Assembly: GCF_006539505.1 (NCBI RefSeq)
Contig: NZ_BJND01000017.1
Location: 244,645-308,644 of the forward strand
Source of the DNA: Streptomyces spinoverrucosus
GTDB taxonomy: Bacteria; Actinomycetota; Actinomycetes; Streptomycetales; Streptomycetaceae
Length of the DNA: 64,000 bases
Direction of reading: 5' to 3'
Positions 7,486-14,425 of the stretch are shown here, one piece after another; the stretch's first letter is position 1; every line of letters begins with the position of its first letter. Below the pieces are notes generated by a model, which was given only the letters and a program-made list of their open reading frames with translations, searched no databases and was not told the DNA's origin. The position numbers and the translations under genes were made by a program.

Positions 7486-8870
7486 CGGGTCCCGGGACTG
7501 CACCGACACCGCGGACCGCCCCGCATGCGGAGAAGGGGCCCGTCGCCGCCGTCGGACGGCCTCGGTCCGCCGCCCTCCCCGGTGCCGCTGCCGAGCGGCT
7601 GCGGCGCCTCGGTCCGGCAACCCTTCCGGTGTGCGTCGCCGCAGCGGACGGACTGGTCGTCAATGGCCCCCATGCCGGACCGGAGTTGTGGCTCGCGCTC
7701 GCCGCCGCGGCCGCTCTCGTGCTGCGCCAGCGCCTGCCCGAGGCGGCGCTGGCCATCGGACTCCCGGGTCTCTACCTCGGCCACCTCGCCTTCGCGCCGC
7801 TGATCGCTCTGTACTGCCTGGCCGCGAAGCGCCGTAGCGCACTCGTGGGAGGCGTCGGCGCAACCCTGGTCGCACTGGCGCAGTTTCTCCCCCACCCGCC
7901 CGGCGACGTGGCCCTGCTCGGCCTCGACCAGGAGACGCTGCTGACCGCGCTCGACTCCTGCGCGCTCGGCGCCGGAGCCTTCGTCCTCGGACGGTCCACC
8001 CGTCAGCGGCGTGACCGGCTGCGCGAGGTCGCCGAGAGCCGGGAACGCGAGCACCGGCTGCTGGCGGAGCGCACACTGGCCACCGAAAGGGCCCGGCTGG
8101 CACGGGAGATGCATGACGTCGTCGCCCACAAGGTCAGCCTCATCAGCCTGCAGGCGGGGGTGTTGCAGGTCACCGAGCCGGATGCGTCCGAGGTCCGGGA
8201 GACCGCGGACTTGATCCGCGAACTGTCGGTCAGCACGCTGACCGAACTCCAGCACCTTGTGGGGGTGCTGCGCGCAGGCGACGGCACGGTCGGCGAACTC
8301 GCCCCACAACCCCGCATTGCCGACCTGCACACGCTGGTCGACGGCAGTGCCCTGCCGGTCGGACTCCACCTCGGGGACCTCCCGGCCGACCTGCCCGAGG
8401 CCGTTGAACGCGCCGCCTATCGCACGGTCCAGGAGGCGCTCACCAACGTCCGCAAGCATGCTCCCGGAGCCGACGCCGACGTGCGCGTGTGGTTCGACGC
8501 CGGGACCTTGCACGTCGAGGTGCGCAACACGGCCGCCGACCGGACGACCGCTCCCCTCGGACTGCCCGATGGCGGGCACGGCCTGGTCGGTCTGCGGGAA
8601 CGGGCCGAGCTGCTCAGCGGTTCGTTCAGCGCGGCCCCGCTGCCCGACGGAGGATTCCTGGTCCGCGCCGGGTTCCCCGTCCGGCCGCGCGGTGCCACGG
8701 AATGCGTACCCGTGGCCGTTCCGCCGGACGGGGAACCCGGCGGGGCCGCCACACGGCGCCCGCCCATCGAGGCCGAGGCCGAGGCGGAGGCCAGTGCCGG
8801 GCCATGGCCCGGGGACAGGGGCACGGCCGGAGTCCGGACGAAACCTAGGCGCGGGGCGCCTCCCGGCTGA
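7482..8870 (+). CDS. DesK-type sensor histidine kinase
   Basis: 462 residues, GTG overlapping the regulator's stop. The N-terminal half is hydrophobic, with about four to five membrane segments between residues 45 and 170. A HisKA_3 dimerisation box follows, with phospho-acceptor His in LAREMHDVVAHKVS. A HATPase domain has N-box EALTNVRKHA and G-box GHGLVGLRERAELLSG. A disordered Pro/Glu-rich tail of ~60 residues ends over the 3' end of the convergent DUF2283 gene (26 bp overlap). It autophosphorylates and passes phosphate to the upstream regulator; the signal cannot be deduced. Confidence 0.9.
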   Translation: MTGPGTAPTPRTAPHAEKGPVAAVGRPRSAALPGAAAERLRRLGPATLPVCVAAADGLVVNGPHAGPELWLALAAAAALVLRQRLPEAALAIGLPGLYLGHLAFAPLIALYCLAAKRRSALVGGVGATLVALAQFLPHPPGDVALLGLDQETLLTALDSCALGAGAFVLGRSTRQRRDRLREVAESREREHRLLAERTLATERARLAREMHDVVAHKVSLISLQAGVLQVTEPDASEVRETADLIRELSVSTLTELQHLVGVLRAGDGTVGELAPQPRIADLHTLVDGSALPVGLHLGDLPADLPEAVERAAYRTVQEALTNVRKHAPGADADVRVWFDAGTLHVEVRNTAADRTTAPLGLPDGGHGLVGLRERAELLSGSFSAAPLPDGGFLVRAGFPVRPRGATECVPVAVPPDGEPGGAATRRPPIEAEAEAEASAGPWPGDRGTAGVRTKPRRGAPPG

Positions 8871-9069
8871 GGAGTTCGGCGGGGAGGGCGGCCCGGGCGC
8901 CGATGACCTCGATGCCGAGCAGACGCCCCGACTTGTCGAAGTCGAGGGTCAGATCCGCCTCTCCACCCGGTGCCTCGACCGCGACCTGCCGGACGGCGGC
9001 CCCGTCCGCGATGTGTGCGACGAGGCAGACGTACGCGGTGTCGTTCTCCTGGTCGTACTCAATGTGCAT
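8845..9069 (-). CDS. DUF2283 family protein (possible antitoxin/immunity partner)
   Basis: 74 residues. The pattern MHIEYDQENDTAYVCL, then VDFDKxGRLLGIEVI-like TLDFDKSGRLLGIEVIGA, is characteristic of DUF2283. DUF2283 genes are, to my knowledge, often paired with DUF4258 genes, and here the gene starts 24 bp downstream of one in the same orientation. A role as antidote to the DUF4258 domain is an inference from that pairing. It overlaps the end of the histidine kinase gene on the other strand. Confidence 0.75.
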   Translation of the reverse strand: MHIEYDQENDTAYVCLVAHIADGAAVRQVAVEAPGGEADLTLDFDKSGRLLGIEVIGARAALPAELLSREAPRA

Positions 9070-9093
9070 GGCTTCGCTCCCCGGGAGTTCGAA

Positions 9094-10044
9094 TCAGTTG
9101 CGGCCGACGGAGACGACGTTCCCGGCCTTGTTGATCACGACCCAGATCTTTCCGCTGGTGTACTTCCAGGTGCCGGCCGTCTTGCCCCTGGACTTCTTCC
9201 CATTCTTCACGGCGTTCGCGACCATCTGCTGGCTGATGCCCCGCTGCGCCATCCGCTGCGCCGCGTGCCGGGAGATGCTCTTCACACCGGTGGACAGCAG
9301 CAGGCGCCCGGCGACGATGGCCAGGGGGATGAACCACGCCGGGTCGGCCACCACCGGGAAGGCGGTGTTCGGCCCGGTGCGCACCGTCTGCACCAGAGCG
9401 CCGCCCTCGATCCGGTAGTCGGTGGGCACGGCCTCGCCGTTCGCGTCCTTCGCCCACGGCGCGTCGAAGGTCCCCAGGTACTCGTCGCCTCGGCTGACCA
9501 GGACGCTGCCGTCCTCCAACTGCTCGGTCACCGCGTCGGCGGGCAGGCCGAGCGGGAAGCGGTACTCGGTCGGGGCGTCAGCGTCCCTGAGCGTGATCAG
9601 GGTACGTACGCCGTCCCGGTTGGGCTGGACGGCGAGGTCGTAGCCGTCGGCCGCGCCGGCGTACACCACGGTGCCGCTGGCGCTGGCCGAAGCAGGGGCG
9701 TGGGCGGTGCCGGGCAGACCGAGCCGGACGACGTCGTCGCCGTAGGAGGACTCCACCGAACCGGCCGCGGTGGCGGGCGCGGTGATCCGCGCGGCGTGCA
9801 GGTCGGTGGGCACCTCGGCGCGGGTGGCTCCGTTACCCAGTGCGGTCCCCGCGACGAGGTCCGCGGTGCCGGTGACGCGTTCCACCACCTCGGCCGCCTG
9901 CGTGGCGCGGCCGACGGGCGCGGTGCGAGTGTCTGCTTGGGCGACCGCAGCGGTGAGGAGTACGGATGTGGCGGTACATCCCGCGATGAGTATCCGGGCC
10001 GTGACCCGGTGACGTCAGGGGAATCGGTTCATGGTGCGAGGCAT
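9094..10044 (-). pseudogene. Secreted DUF4258 toxin-like protein with in-frame TGA near its start
   Basis: About 316 codons. ATG 10044 has AAGGA six bases upstream and begins MPRTMNRFP, then an in-frame TGA (10017-10015). The frame continues with RHRVTARIL and a good hydrophobic signal peptide ending AAVAQA. Restoring the TGA to CGA or TGG gives a normal exported protein. No ATG, GTG or TTG lies between the TGA and GTG 9888, which is beyond the signal peptide. The long middle is unrecognised. The last ~60 residues (SRHAAQRMAQRGISQQMVANA, then WVVINKAGNVVSVGR) are a DUF4258 domain of the RelE-like/toxin kind. It may be a recent nonsense mutation, a sequencing error, or readthrough. Confidence 0.7.
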
Positions 10045-10166
10045 GTGCGTCCTTGCTGACGGCCCGGAACGGGCCCGTGGTGAACAACAACGCCCGCAAG
10101 CCTCGCGATTGCCGTGCGCCACGGGTATCCGTCCGTCGGCGTGAAGTACCCCCGCCGACCAGCGGG

Positions 10167-10361
10167 TCAGGGGATGGGGGTGTTCTTGAGGGCGCGTATG
10201 AAGGTGGCGAAGGCTTCGGTCGGGAAGGTGAGGGTTGCCCTGGTCGGGGCCTTGGAGTCGCGGATGGCTGTGTGGGTGGGGGAGTTCGCGATTTCCACGC
10301 AGGCGTTGCCGTCGCCCTCGCCCGAGTAGGACGACTTCCGCCAGTTGTCGAGGGTGGTCAT
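10167..10361 (-). CDS. DUF397 domain protein
   Basis: 64 residues, MTTLDNWRKSSYSGEGDGNA then CVEIANS and IRDSKAP: the standard DUF397 pattern. ATG 10361 is preferred because GAGG lies about 8 bases upstream; an alternative GTG at 10373 would overlap the stop of the regulator gene. DUF397 proteins in streptomycetes are typically encoded with an XRE-DUF5753 regulator and an RsbW-like ATPase (WhiJ/AbaA-like sets), as here. The molecular role is unclear; it may modulate the regulator. Confidence 0.88.
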   Translation of the reverse strand: MTTLDNWRKSSYSGEGDGNACVEIANSPTHTAIRDSKAPTRATLTFPTEAFATFIRALKNTPIP

Positions 10362-10369
10362 GGGGTGCC

Positions 10370-11206
10370 TCACAGCTCTTTCGCCAGCTCGTGGATGAAG
10401 TCACGCGATCGTTCGGGTTCGAGTGATACAGCTTCTACCCTACGGAAGCGCGTTCGATAGGCGATGAGCTGAGCTTCGGAATCGAGGAAGACCGAGCCAT
10501 GGGGTGCGTCGCGTACCACTGTGTCCAGCCTGGGATGGGGGCCACCTACGTATGTCATCGTGCTTGAGGCTGTTGCGAAGTCATCCAGGTCGAAGGGGAT
10601 GACGCGTAGGGTGATGTTGTCCGCGTCGGAGAGTTCCAGGACCTTGGTCAGCTGAGCTCGGGAGGCGGCACGGTCGCTGACCCTGATCCGTAGGGCCGAC
10701 TCGTGGATCACCAACTCGTACGGGAGAGTGACCTGCTGTCGCCTCAGTCGGTGGCAAACGCGCAACTCAAGTTCCTCGTGGGTGAGTTCGGGGATTCTTG
10801 AAGAGAAGACCGCTCGGGCGTAATCCTCCGTCTGCAGCAGGCCCGGTACGTACAGGATCGCCACCTCGTGCAGGAAGGTGGCGTGGTATTCGAGTTCGGC
10901 GAGGTCCAGGAACGACGTCGGCAACAGACCCCGGTACTCCTCCCACCAACCGCGTGTCCGGTCGGTGGCCTTGGCAACCAAGGCGTCGATGAACTTCTCG
11001 TCCGTGCACGCGTAGTGGGACGCGAGGCGGCGGAGTCGCTCCTCGCTGACGCCCGTGAGTCCGGATTCGATGTGGCTGATCTGCACACGGCCCGTCCCGA
11101 GCAGTGCTGCCGCTTCGCGGGCGGTGAGTCCTGCTGCCTCACGGAGTTTGCGCAACTCGACACCCAGGCGCACCTGGCGTGCCGTTGGTTCACGCCTCAG
11201 GACCAT
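10370..11206 (-). CDS. XRE-family regulator with DUF5753 (WhiJ-like)
   Basis: 278 residues. An N-terminal helix-turn-helix (LRKLREAAGLTAREAAALLG then VQISHIESG) spans residues 18-60. The DUF5753 ligand/partner domain (GLLQTEDYARAVF, LRVCHRLRRQQVTL, LPYELVIHESALRI, TMTYVGG, FLDSEAQLIAYR) fills the rest. Such proteins are DNA-binding regulators paired with a DUF397 protein, many affecting development or antibiotic production. The stop overlaps the alternative start of the DUF397 gene. The divergent promoter region holds three CAGGTT copies that may be its operator. Confidence 0.9.
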   Translation of the reverse strand: MVLRREPTARQVRLGVELRKLREAAGLTAREAAALLGTGRVQISHIESGLTGVSEERLRRLASHYACTDEKFIDALVAKATDRTRGWWEEYRGLLPTSFLDLAELEYHATFLHEVAILYVPGLLQTEDYARAVFSSRIPELTHEELELRVCHRLRRQQVTLPYELVIHESALRIRVSDRAASRAQLTKVLELSDADNITLRVIPFDLDDFATASSTMTYVGGPHPRLDTVVRDAPHGSVFLDSEAQLIAYRTRFRRVEAVSLEPERSRDFIHELAKEL

Positions 11207-11253
11207 CGATTGCTCCTCGGTTCAACCCGCCTGACGCTGTGGCTCGTTCGGCG

Positions 11254-11290
11254 TCAGGTTACGCGATCAGGTTGCTTGGGATGACAGGTT
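11254..11290. promoter_or_regulatory. Three CAGGTT direct repeats in the divergent promoter region
   Basis: TCAGGTT occurs at 11254 and 11267, and ACAGGTT at 11284, spaced 13 and 17 bp in the 223-bp gap between the divergent XRE regulator and ATPase genes. Regularly spaced iterons in this position are candidate sites for the regulator. Not experimentally supported. Confidence 0.35.
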
Positions 11291-11429
11291 AGCCCTACCG
11301 TCAGTGATGCGACGCACACGCTGTGGAGCGCCGGGGTGCCGGAAGCGCACCGCTTCGTCCTGCCATGACGGACGCGGCAATGACACCGCCCCCCACGACG
11401 ACCCCTCTCCCGCCGAACGGAGTTCACGC

Positions 11430-11846
11430 ATGCCCGAAAACGAGTCCTGGGAGTACTCCATCTACATCCCGAACGACCTGCGTGCGGTCACCGTCAGCCG
11501 CCGCACGCTTCGGTTGATCCTCACCCTCCACGGCCTGATCCGGCTCGTCGACGTCGCCGAGCTGCTGGCGACCGAGCTGGTCTCCAACGCCGTACGTCAC
11601 ACCAAGGGGCCGGCCGCTCTGCGGGTGCGCTGGTCGGACGGTGTGCTGCGGATCGGGGCGTGGGACGCGGACCCTGAACCGCCCGAGCCCCCGCGGCCGT
11701 TCGACGAGGTCGGCGAGGTGGAGGACGGCCGGGGGCTGGCGCTCGTGCGGGCCTGCGCTGACGTGTGGGGGTGGCAGCCGCTGGCCAGGGACGGGCACCG
11801 GGGCAAGTTCGTGTGGTGCGAGCTGGCCGCGATGGCCGCGGCGTGA
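11430..11846 (+). CDS. RsbW-like ATP-binding (anti-sigma-type) protein
   Basis: 138 residues, start at ATG 11430 behind GGAG seven bases upstream. HATPase_c_2 features: N-box LLATELVSNAVRHT, then LRIGAWDADPEPP and the G-box-like EDGRGLALVRACADVWGW. This family is annotated as serine-kinase/anti-sigma factors in streptomycetes and is typically encoded next to XRE-DUF5753 and DUF397 genes, as here. Its partner sigma or anti-anti-sigma factor is not in the neighbourhood. Confidence 0.87.
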   Translation: MPENESWEYSIYIPNDLRAVTVSRRTLRLILTLHGLIRLVDVAELLATELVSNAVRHTKGPAALRVRWSDGVLRIGAWDADPEPPEPPRPFDEVGEVEDGRGLALVRACADVWGWQPLARDGHRGKFVWCELAAMAAA

Positions 11847-12223
11847 ATCCGGAACTGCAAGAGGAGATCTCGGGGATGGCCACATCACTGGTGGCAGCCA
11901 TCGCCATGGGGCTCCCACCCGAGAAGGCCATGGCCGAACTCCACAGAGGGTTCAAGCGGATCATCAAGCGGGAGGGCCTGTCTCCTGGGGACATCGCGTA
12001 TCTGCGGGAAAGGTCTACGCCGTCAGCCTGGCGAACGGGAAGGCGAAGGGGACTGGAGCGTTCCCGCACGGTCGAGCGGGCAGAGGATCTGTGCGCCGAC
12101 GGCCCGGACGTTCCACGGGTCTGTTGTCCAGCCGTTGGCGGTGGTGTGGCTGTCGGGGCCGCCCGCTTCTTTGCCAGTGTCGTGCTTCCACGGCCCGCCT
12201 CAAGGGCGCTTCGCGTCGCCTGA
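11843..12223 (+). CDS. Hypothetical small protein coupled to the ATPase gene
   Basis: 126 codons from GTG 11843, overlapping the ATPase stop (GTGA). The first ~55 residues look like real protein (LQEEISGMATSLVAAIAMGL, PEKAMAELHRGFKRIIKREG, LSPGDIAYLRER). The rest is Arg-rich, without order, and runs into the composite repeat at 12155-12200, so the 3' end is probably altered by recombination or frameshift. No family was recognised. Translational coupling suggests co-expression with the ATPase. Confidence 0.5.
   Translation: MNPELQEEISGMATSLVAAIAMGLPPEKAMAELHRGFKRIIKREGLSPGDIAYLRERSTPSAWRTGRRRGLERSRTVERAEDLCADGPDVPRVCCPAVGGGVAVGAARFFASVVLPRPASRALRVA
12155..12200. repeat. Composite intergenic repeat, copy 1
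   Basis: Contains a 28-bp element at 12173-12200 that recurs exactly at 12482-12509. It is preceded at 12155-12170 by CGGGGCCGCCCGCTTC, whose reverse complement follows the second copy. It lies in the gene-free stretch before acpS and looks like a mobile or recombinogenic repeat family. No coding content. Confidence 0.75.
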
Positions 12224-12481
12224 CGGCGATCGGCCTTCGGCCGCCCCTTGACCCGGTCCGTTCCAGCACGGGTGAGAAGCGAGCGAGCGGCCCGGAAAGG
12301 CGGGTGCCCCAGGTCGGCCGACCATGCGGGTGGGCTGGGCAGCCGGCCGGGGTTGGGGCGCGTCTGCGCTTCGCATGCACGCCGGGTGGGCTTGGCGGCT
12401 TGCGGGCAGTTGGTAGCAGGGGTGGTCGCAGCAGCCGGTCCGGGCACGCCGGGGCGGCATAGCGGCGATCGGTTCAGGGGC

Positions 12482-12535
12482 GCCAGTGTCGTGCTTCCAC
12501 GGCCCGCCTGGCCAAGAAGCGGGCGGCCCCGGCAG
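12482..12535. repeat. Composite intergenic repeat, copy 2
   Basis: Positions 12482-12509 are identical to 12173-12200. About ten bases downstream comes GAAGCGGGCGGCCCCG, the inverted copy of the block that precedes copy 1. The rest of the 411-bp gap 12224-12634 shows no gene; it is G/C-rich with a possible acpS promoter near its end. Confidence 0.75.
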
Positions 12536-12634
12536 CCACCTGAAAACGCCGGGTAGCAAGGTCGGCCCCGAGGTGCCCAGCTCAGCCGCCGTGACCAAGC
12601 GGCATCGGTGCCGTAGCCCCGTAGAGTGCCCGCC

Positions 12635-13006
12635 ATGAGCATCATCGGGGTCGGTATCGACGTGGCCGAGATCGATCGGTTCCAGGCGGCGTTGGAGCGT
12701 ACGCCCGGGCTGGCCGATCGGTTGTTTTTGGAGAGTGAGTTGCTGTTGGCCAGTGGGGAGCGGCGTGGGATCGCCTCTCTTGCCGTGCGCTTCGCGGCCA
12801 AAGAGGCGCTCGCCAAGGCGCTCGGCGCTCCGGCCGGGCTGCACTGGACCGATGCCGAGGTCTACGTCGAGGGCAGCGGGCAGCCGCGGATCCGGGTGAC
12901 CGGGACCGTGGCCGCCCGCGCGGCCGAGCTGGGGGTGCGGTCATGGCATGTGTCGCTCAGCCATGACGCCGGGGTGGCTTCGGCTGTCGTTATCGCCGAG
13001 GGGTGA
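12635..13006 (+). CDS. acpS: Holo-[acyl-carrier-protein] synthase
   Basis: 123 residues. ATG 12635 gives the canonical N-terminus [16 protein letters not shown]. AcpS transfers the 4'-phosphopantetheine arm of CoA to the serine of ACP, activating fatty-acid synthesis. The Mg-binding Asp lies in GVGID and the Glu in [13 protein letters not shown], and [19 protein letters not shown] is the usual C-terminal block. Normal family length. It stands alone in front of NAD(P)HX repair, cell-wall and alr genes, the usual streptomycete order. Confidence 0.95.
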   Translation: MSIIGVGIDVAEIDRFQAALERTPGLADRLFLESELLLASGERRGIASLAVRFAAKEALAKALGAPAGLHWTDAEVYVEGSGQPRIRVTGTVAARAAELGVRSWHVSLSHDAGVASAVVIAEG

Positions 13007-13027
13007 AACCGCCCTCGGTGACAGCCC

Positions 13028-14266
13028 TCAGCAGATCGACTGGCTACTGTTGATCAGGCGGTTGTTGGGGAAGGACGTGTTCTCGCCGCAGGGGCTTTCC
13101 CGAATCGCCGAGTTGGTCACCGTCAGGTTCTGGATGGTGATGTCCCTGTTGTTCGGGAACTCCGAGCGGGCGGCCAGGCGGATCTCGCCGCCGCCCGTGA
13201 CGCTGCCGCTCTGGGCCGCGAGGTTGACGTTGTAGCAGTTCTCGATCAGGACCGAGTTGTTGCCGGTGTTGGAGATCGTGACCCGGTCGATCGTCGCGCC
13301 GCCGCTCTCCGAGACGCAGAAGACGCCTCGGCCGCCGCCCCGCGCGATCACCTCGCCTACGCGGATGTTCGTGGGGTAGCCGCTGCCCACCCGGCCGTTG
13401 CGGTTGGCCATGCGGAAGGCGGCGTAGCCGGTGCCGGTGCCTGCGTTCTCCGCGTCGACCTTGGTGACGGTGGCGTTGATCGTTTGGTTCAGGAGCAGGC
13501 CCGACTCGCCTACATTGCGGGCCGTTACCGTGCCGATCGTTATGCCGTCCACGCCGTAGGTTTCGACCGCGTGGCTTGATGCGCCGGAGACGTACACGTT
13601 GTCTATGCGGACGTTGCGTGTCCACTGGGACGTGTCGCCGCGGTTGTCTATGCGGATGCCCAGGCCGCGCGACAGGCGCATGTCTATCTGGCCGAGGATC
13701 ACGTTCTGTACGTTGCGCATGAAGACGCCGTACAGGGGCGTGCCGGTGACGTTGAGGTGCTGGACCTCCACGTCCCGGGTGCCTCGCGAGTAGATCGGGG
13801 CCTGGTCGCCGCTGCCGCTGCCGGTGACGTTGATCGTGCCGCAGACGTCGAGGGTCGTGTAGCTCGGGAGCGAGATGCGGGAACCGGCCGACATCGTGCC
13901 TGAGCCTCGTACTACTACTCGCTCCTTGGTGGTTCGGCCGGCTGTGAGGCTGTTGACCGCTGCCTGGACCGCGGAGCGGAGGTCCGTGCCGGTGTAGACC
14001 GTGGTGCTGCCTCGGCGGGCGGTCCAGGTGTTGCCGTTCAGGACCGCCTCGGCCTGGTACGAACCCTCGCCGCAAGCCGCCGCGGGGGCGGATGTGGCTG
14101 CCGTGGCCTTGGCCGGGGCCGTCAGGGCGCCTGCGGTGGTGAGGAGGGCGATGGCGGTGGTGGCTGCGGCGGTGGCCAATGCTGCGGGCCTTCGCCTGGA
14201 GCGTGCGGGGAGTGGGGGGAGTGCGGGGCGTGCGGCGACTGCGGGGCGTGCGGCTCTGCGTCCCAT
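13028..14266 (-). CDS. Secreted right-handed beta-helix (pectate lyase-like) protein
   Basis: 412 residues from ATG 14266, preceded by GGAGGA. A long Arg-rich n-region and a hydrophobic stretch ending AKATAAT form a signal peptide (residues 1-60). The mature part consists of repeating short strands (NVTGTPLYGVFMRNVQN, RNVRIDNVYVSGASSHAVET, ITIGTVTARNVGESGLLL), typical of parallel beta-helix proteins such as pectate lyases and polygalacturonases. Paired cysteines at the C-terminus (ESPCGENTSF ... SQSIC) suggest an extracellular disulfide. Substrate is unknown; a polysaccharide is likely. Two palindromes just upstream could be operators for a LacI-type regulator. Confidence 0.75.
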   Translation of the reverse strand: MGRRAARPAVAARPALPPLPARSRRRPAALATAAATTAIALLTTAGALTAPAKATAATSAPAAACGEGSYQAEAVLNGNTWTARRGSTTVYTGTDLRSAVQAAVNSLTAGRTTKERVVVRGSGTMSAGSRISLPSYTTLDVCGTINVTGSGSGDQAPIYSRGTRDVEVQHLNVTGTPLYGVFMRNVQNVILGQIDMRLSRGLGIRIDNRGDTSQWTRNVRIDNVYVSGASSHAVETYGVDGITIGTVTARNVGESGLLLNQTINATVTKVDAENAGTGTGYAAFRMANRNGRVGSGYPTNIRVGEVIARGGGRGVFCVSESGGATIDRVTISNTGNNSVLIENCYNVNLAAQSGSVTGGGEIRLAARSEFPNNRDITIQNLTVTNSAIRESPCGENTSFPNNRLINSSQSIC

Positions 14267-14311
14267 GGGGGGTGGGTCCTCCGCTCGAGTGGGTTGTGAA
14301 GCGATTCGGGT

Positions 14312-14339
14312 GTCGAAAGCGTTCGACTGAATCGATTCA
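14312..14339. promoter_or_regulatory. Two palindromes upstream of the beta-helix gene
   Basis: GTCGAAAGCGTTCGAC (14312-14327, one mismatch pair) is followed immediately by the perfect palindrome TGAATCGATTCA (14328-14339), with a central CG as in LacI-family operators. They lie 46-73 bp before the start of the minus-strand secreted protein gene and ~90 bp before the divergent NAD(P)HX repair gene. Binding is inferred from symmetry only. Confidence 0.45.
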
Positions 14340-14425
14340 TCCTGTGGGGGTGGTGAGTTTGGCAATGGCGTGGCAAAGCGTCAATGGGTGCGACGGTGTC
14401 AGTGGTGTGCGGGAGACTCGGGCGT

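Noticed and set aside
8257..10059. 600-codon plus-strand open frame spanning the histidine kinase end and the DUF4258 region
   Set aside because: It is out of frame with the kinase and antisense to DUF2283 and DUF4258, both of which have real family motifs.
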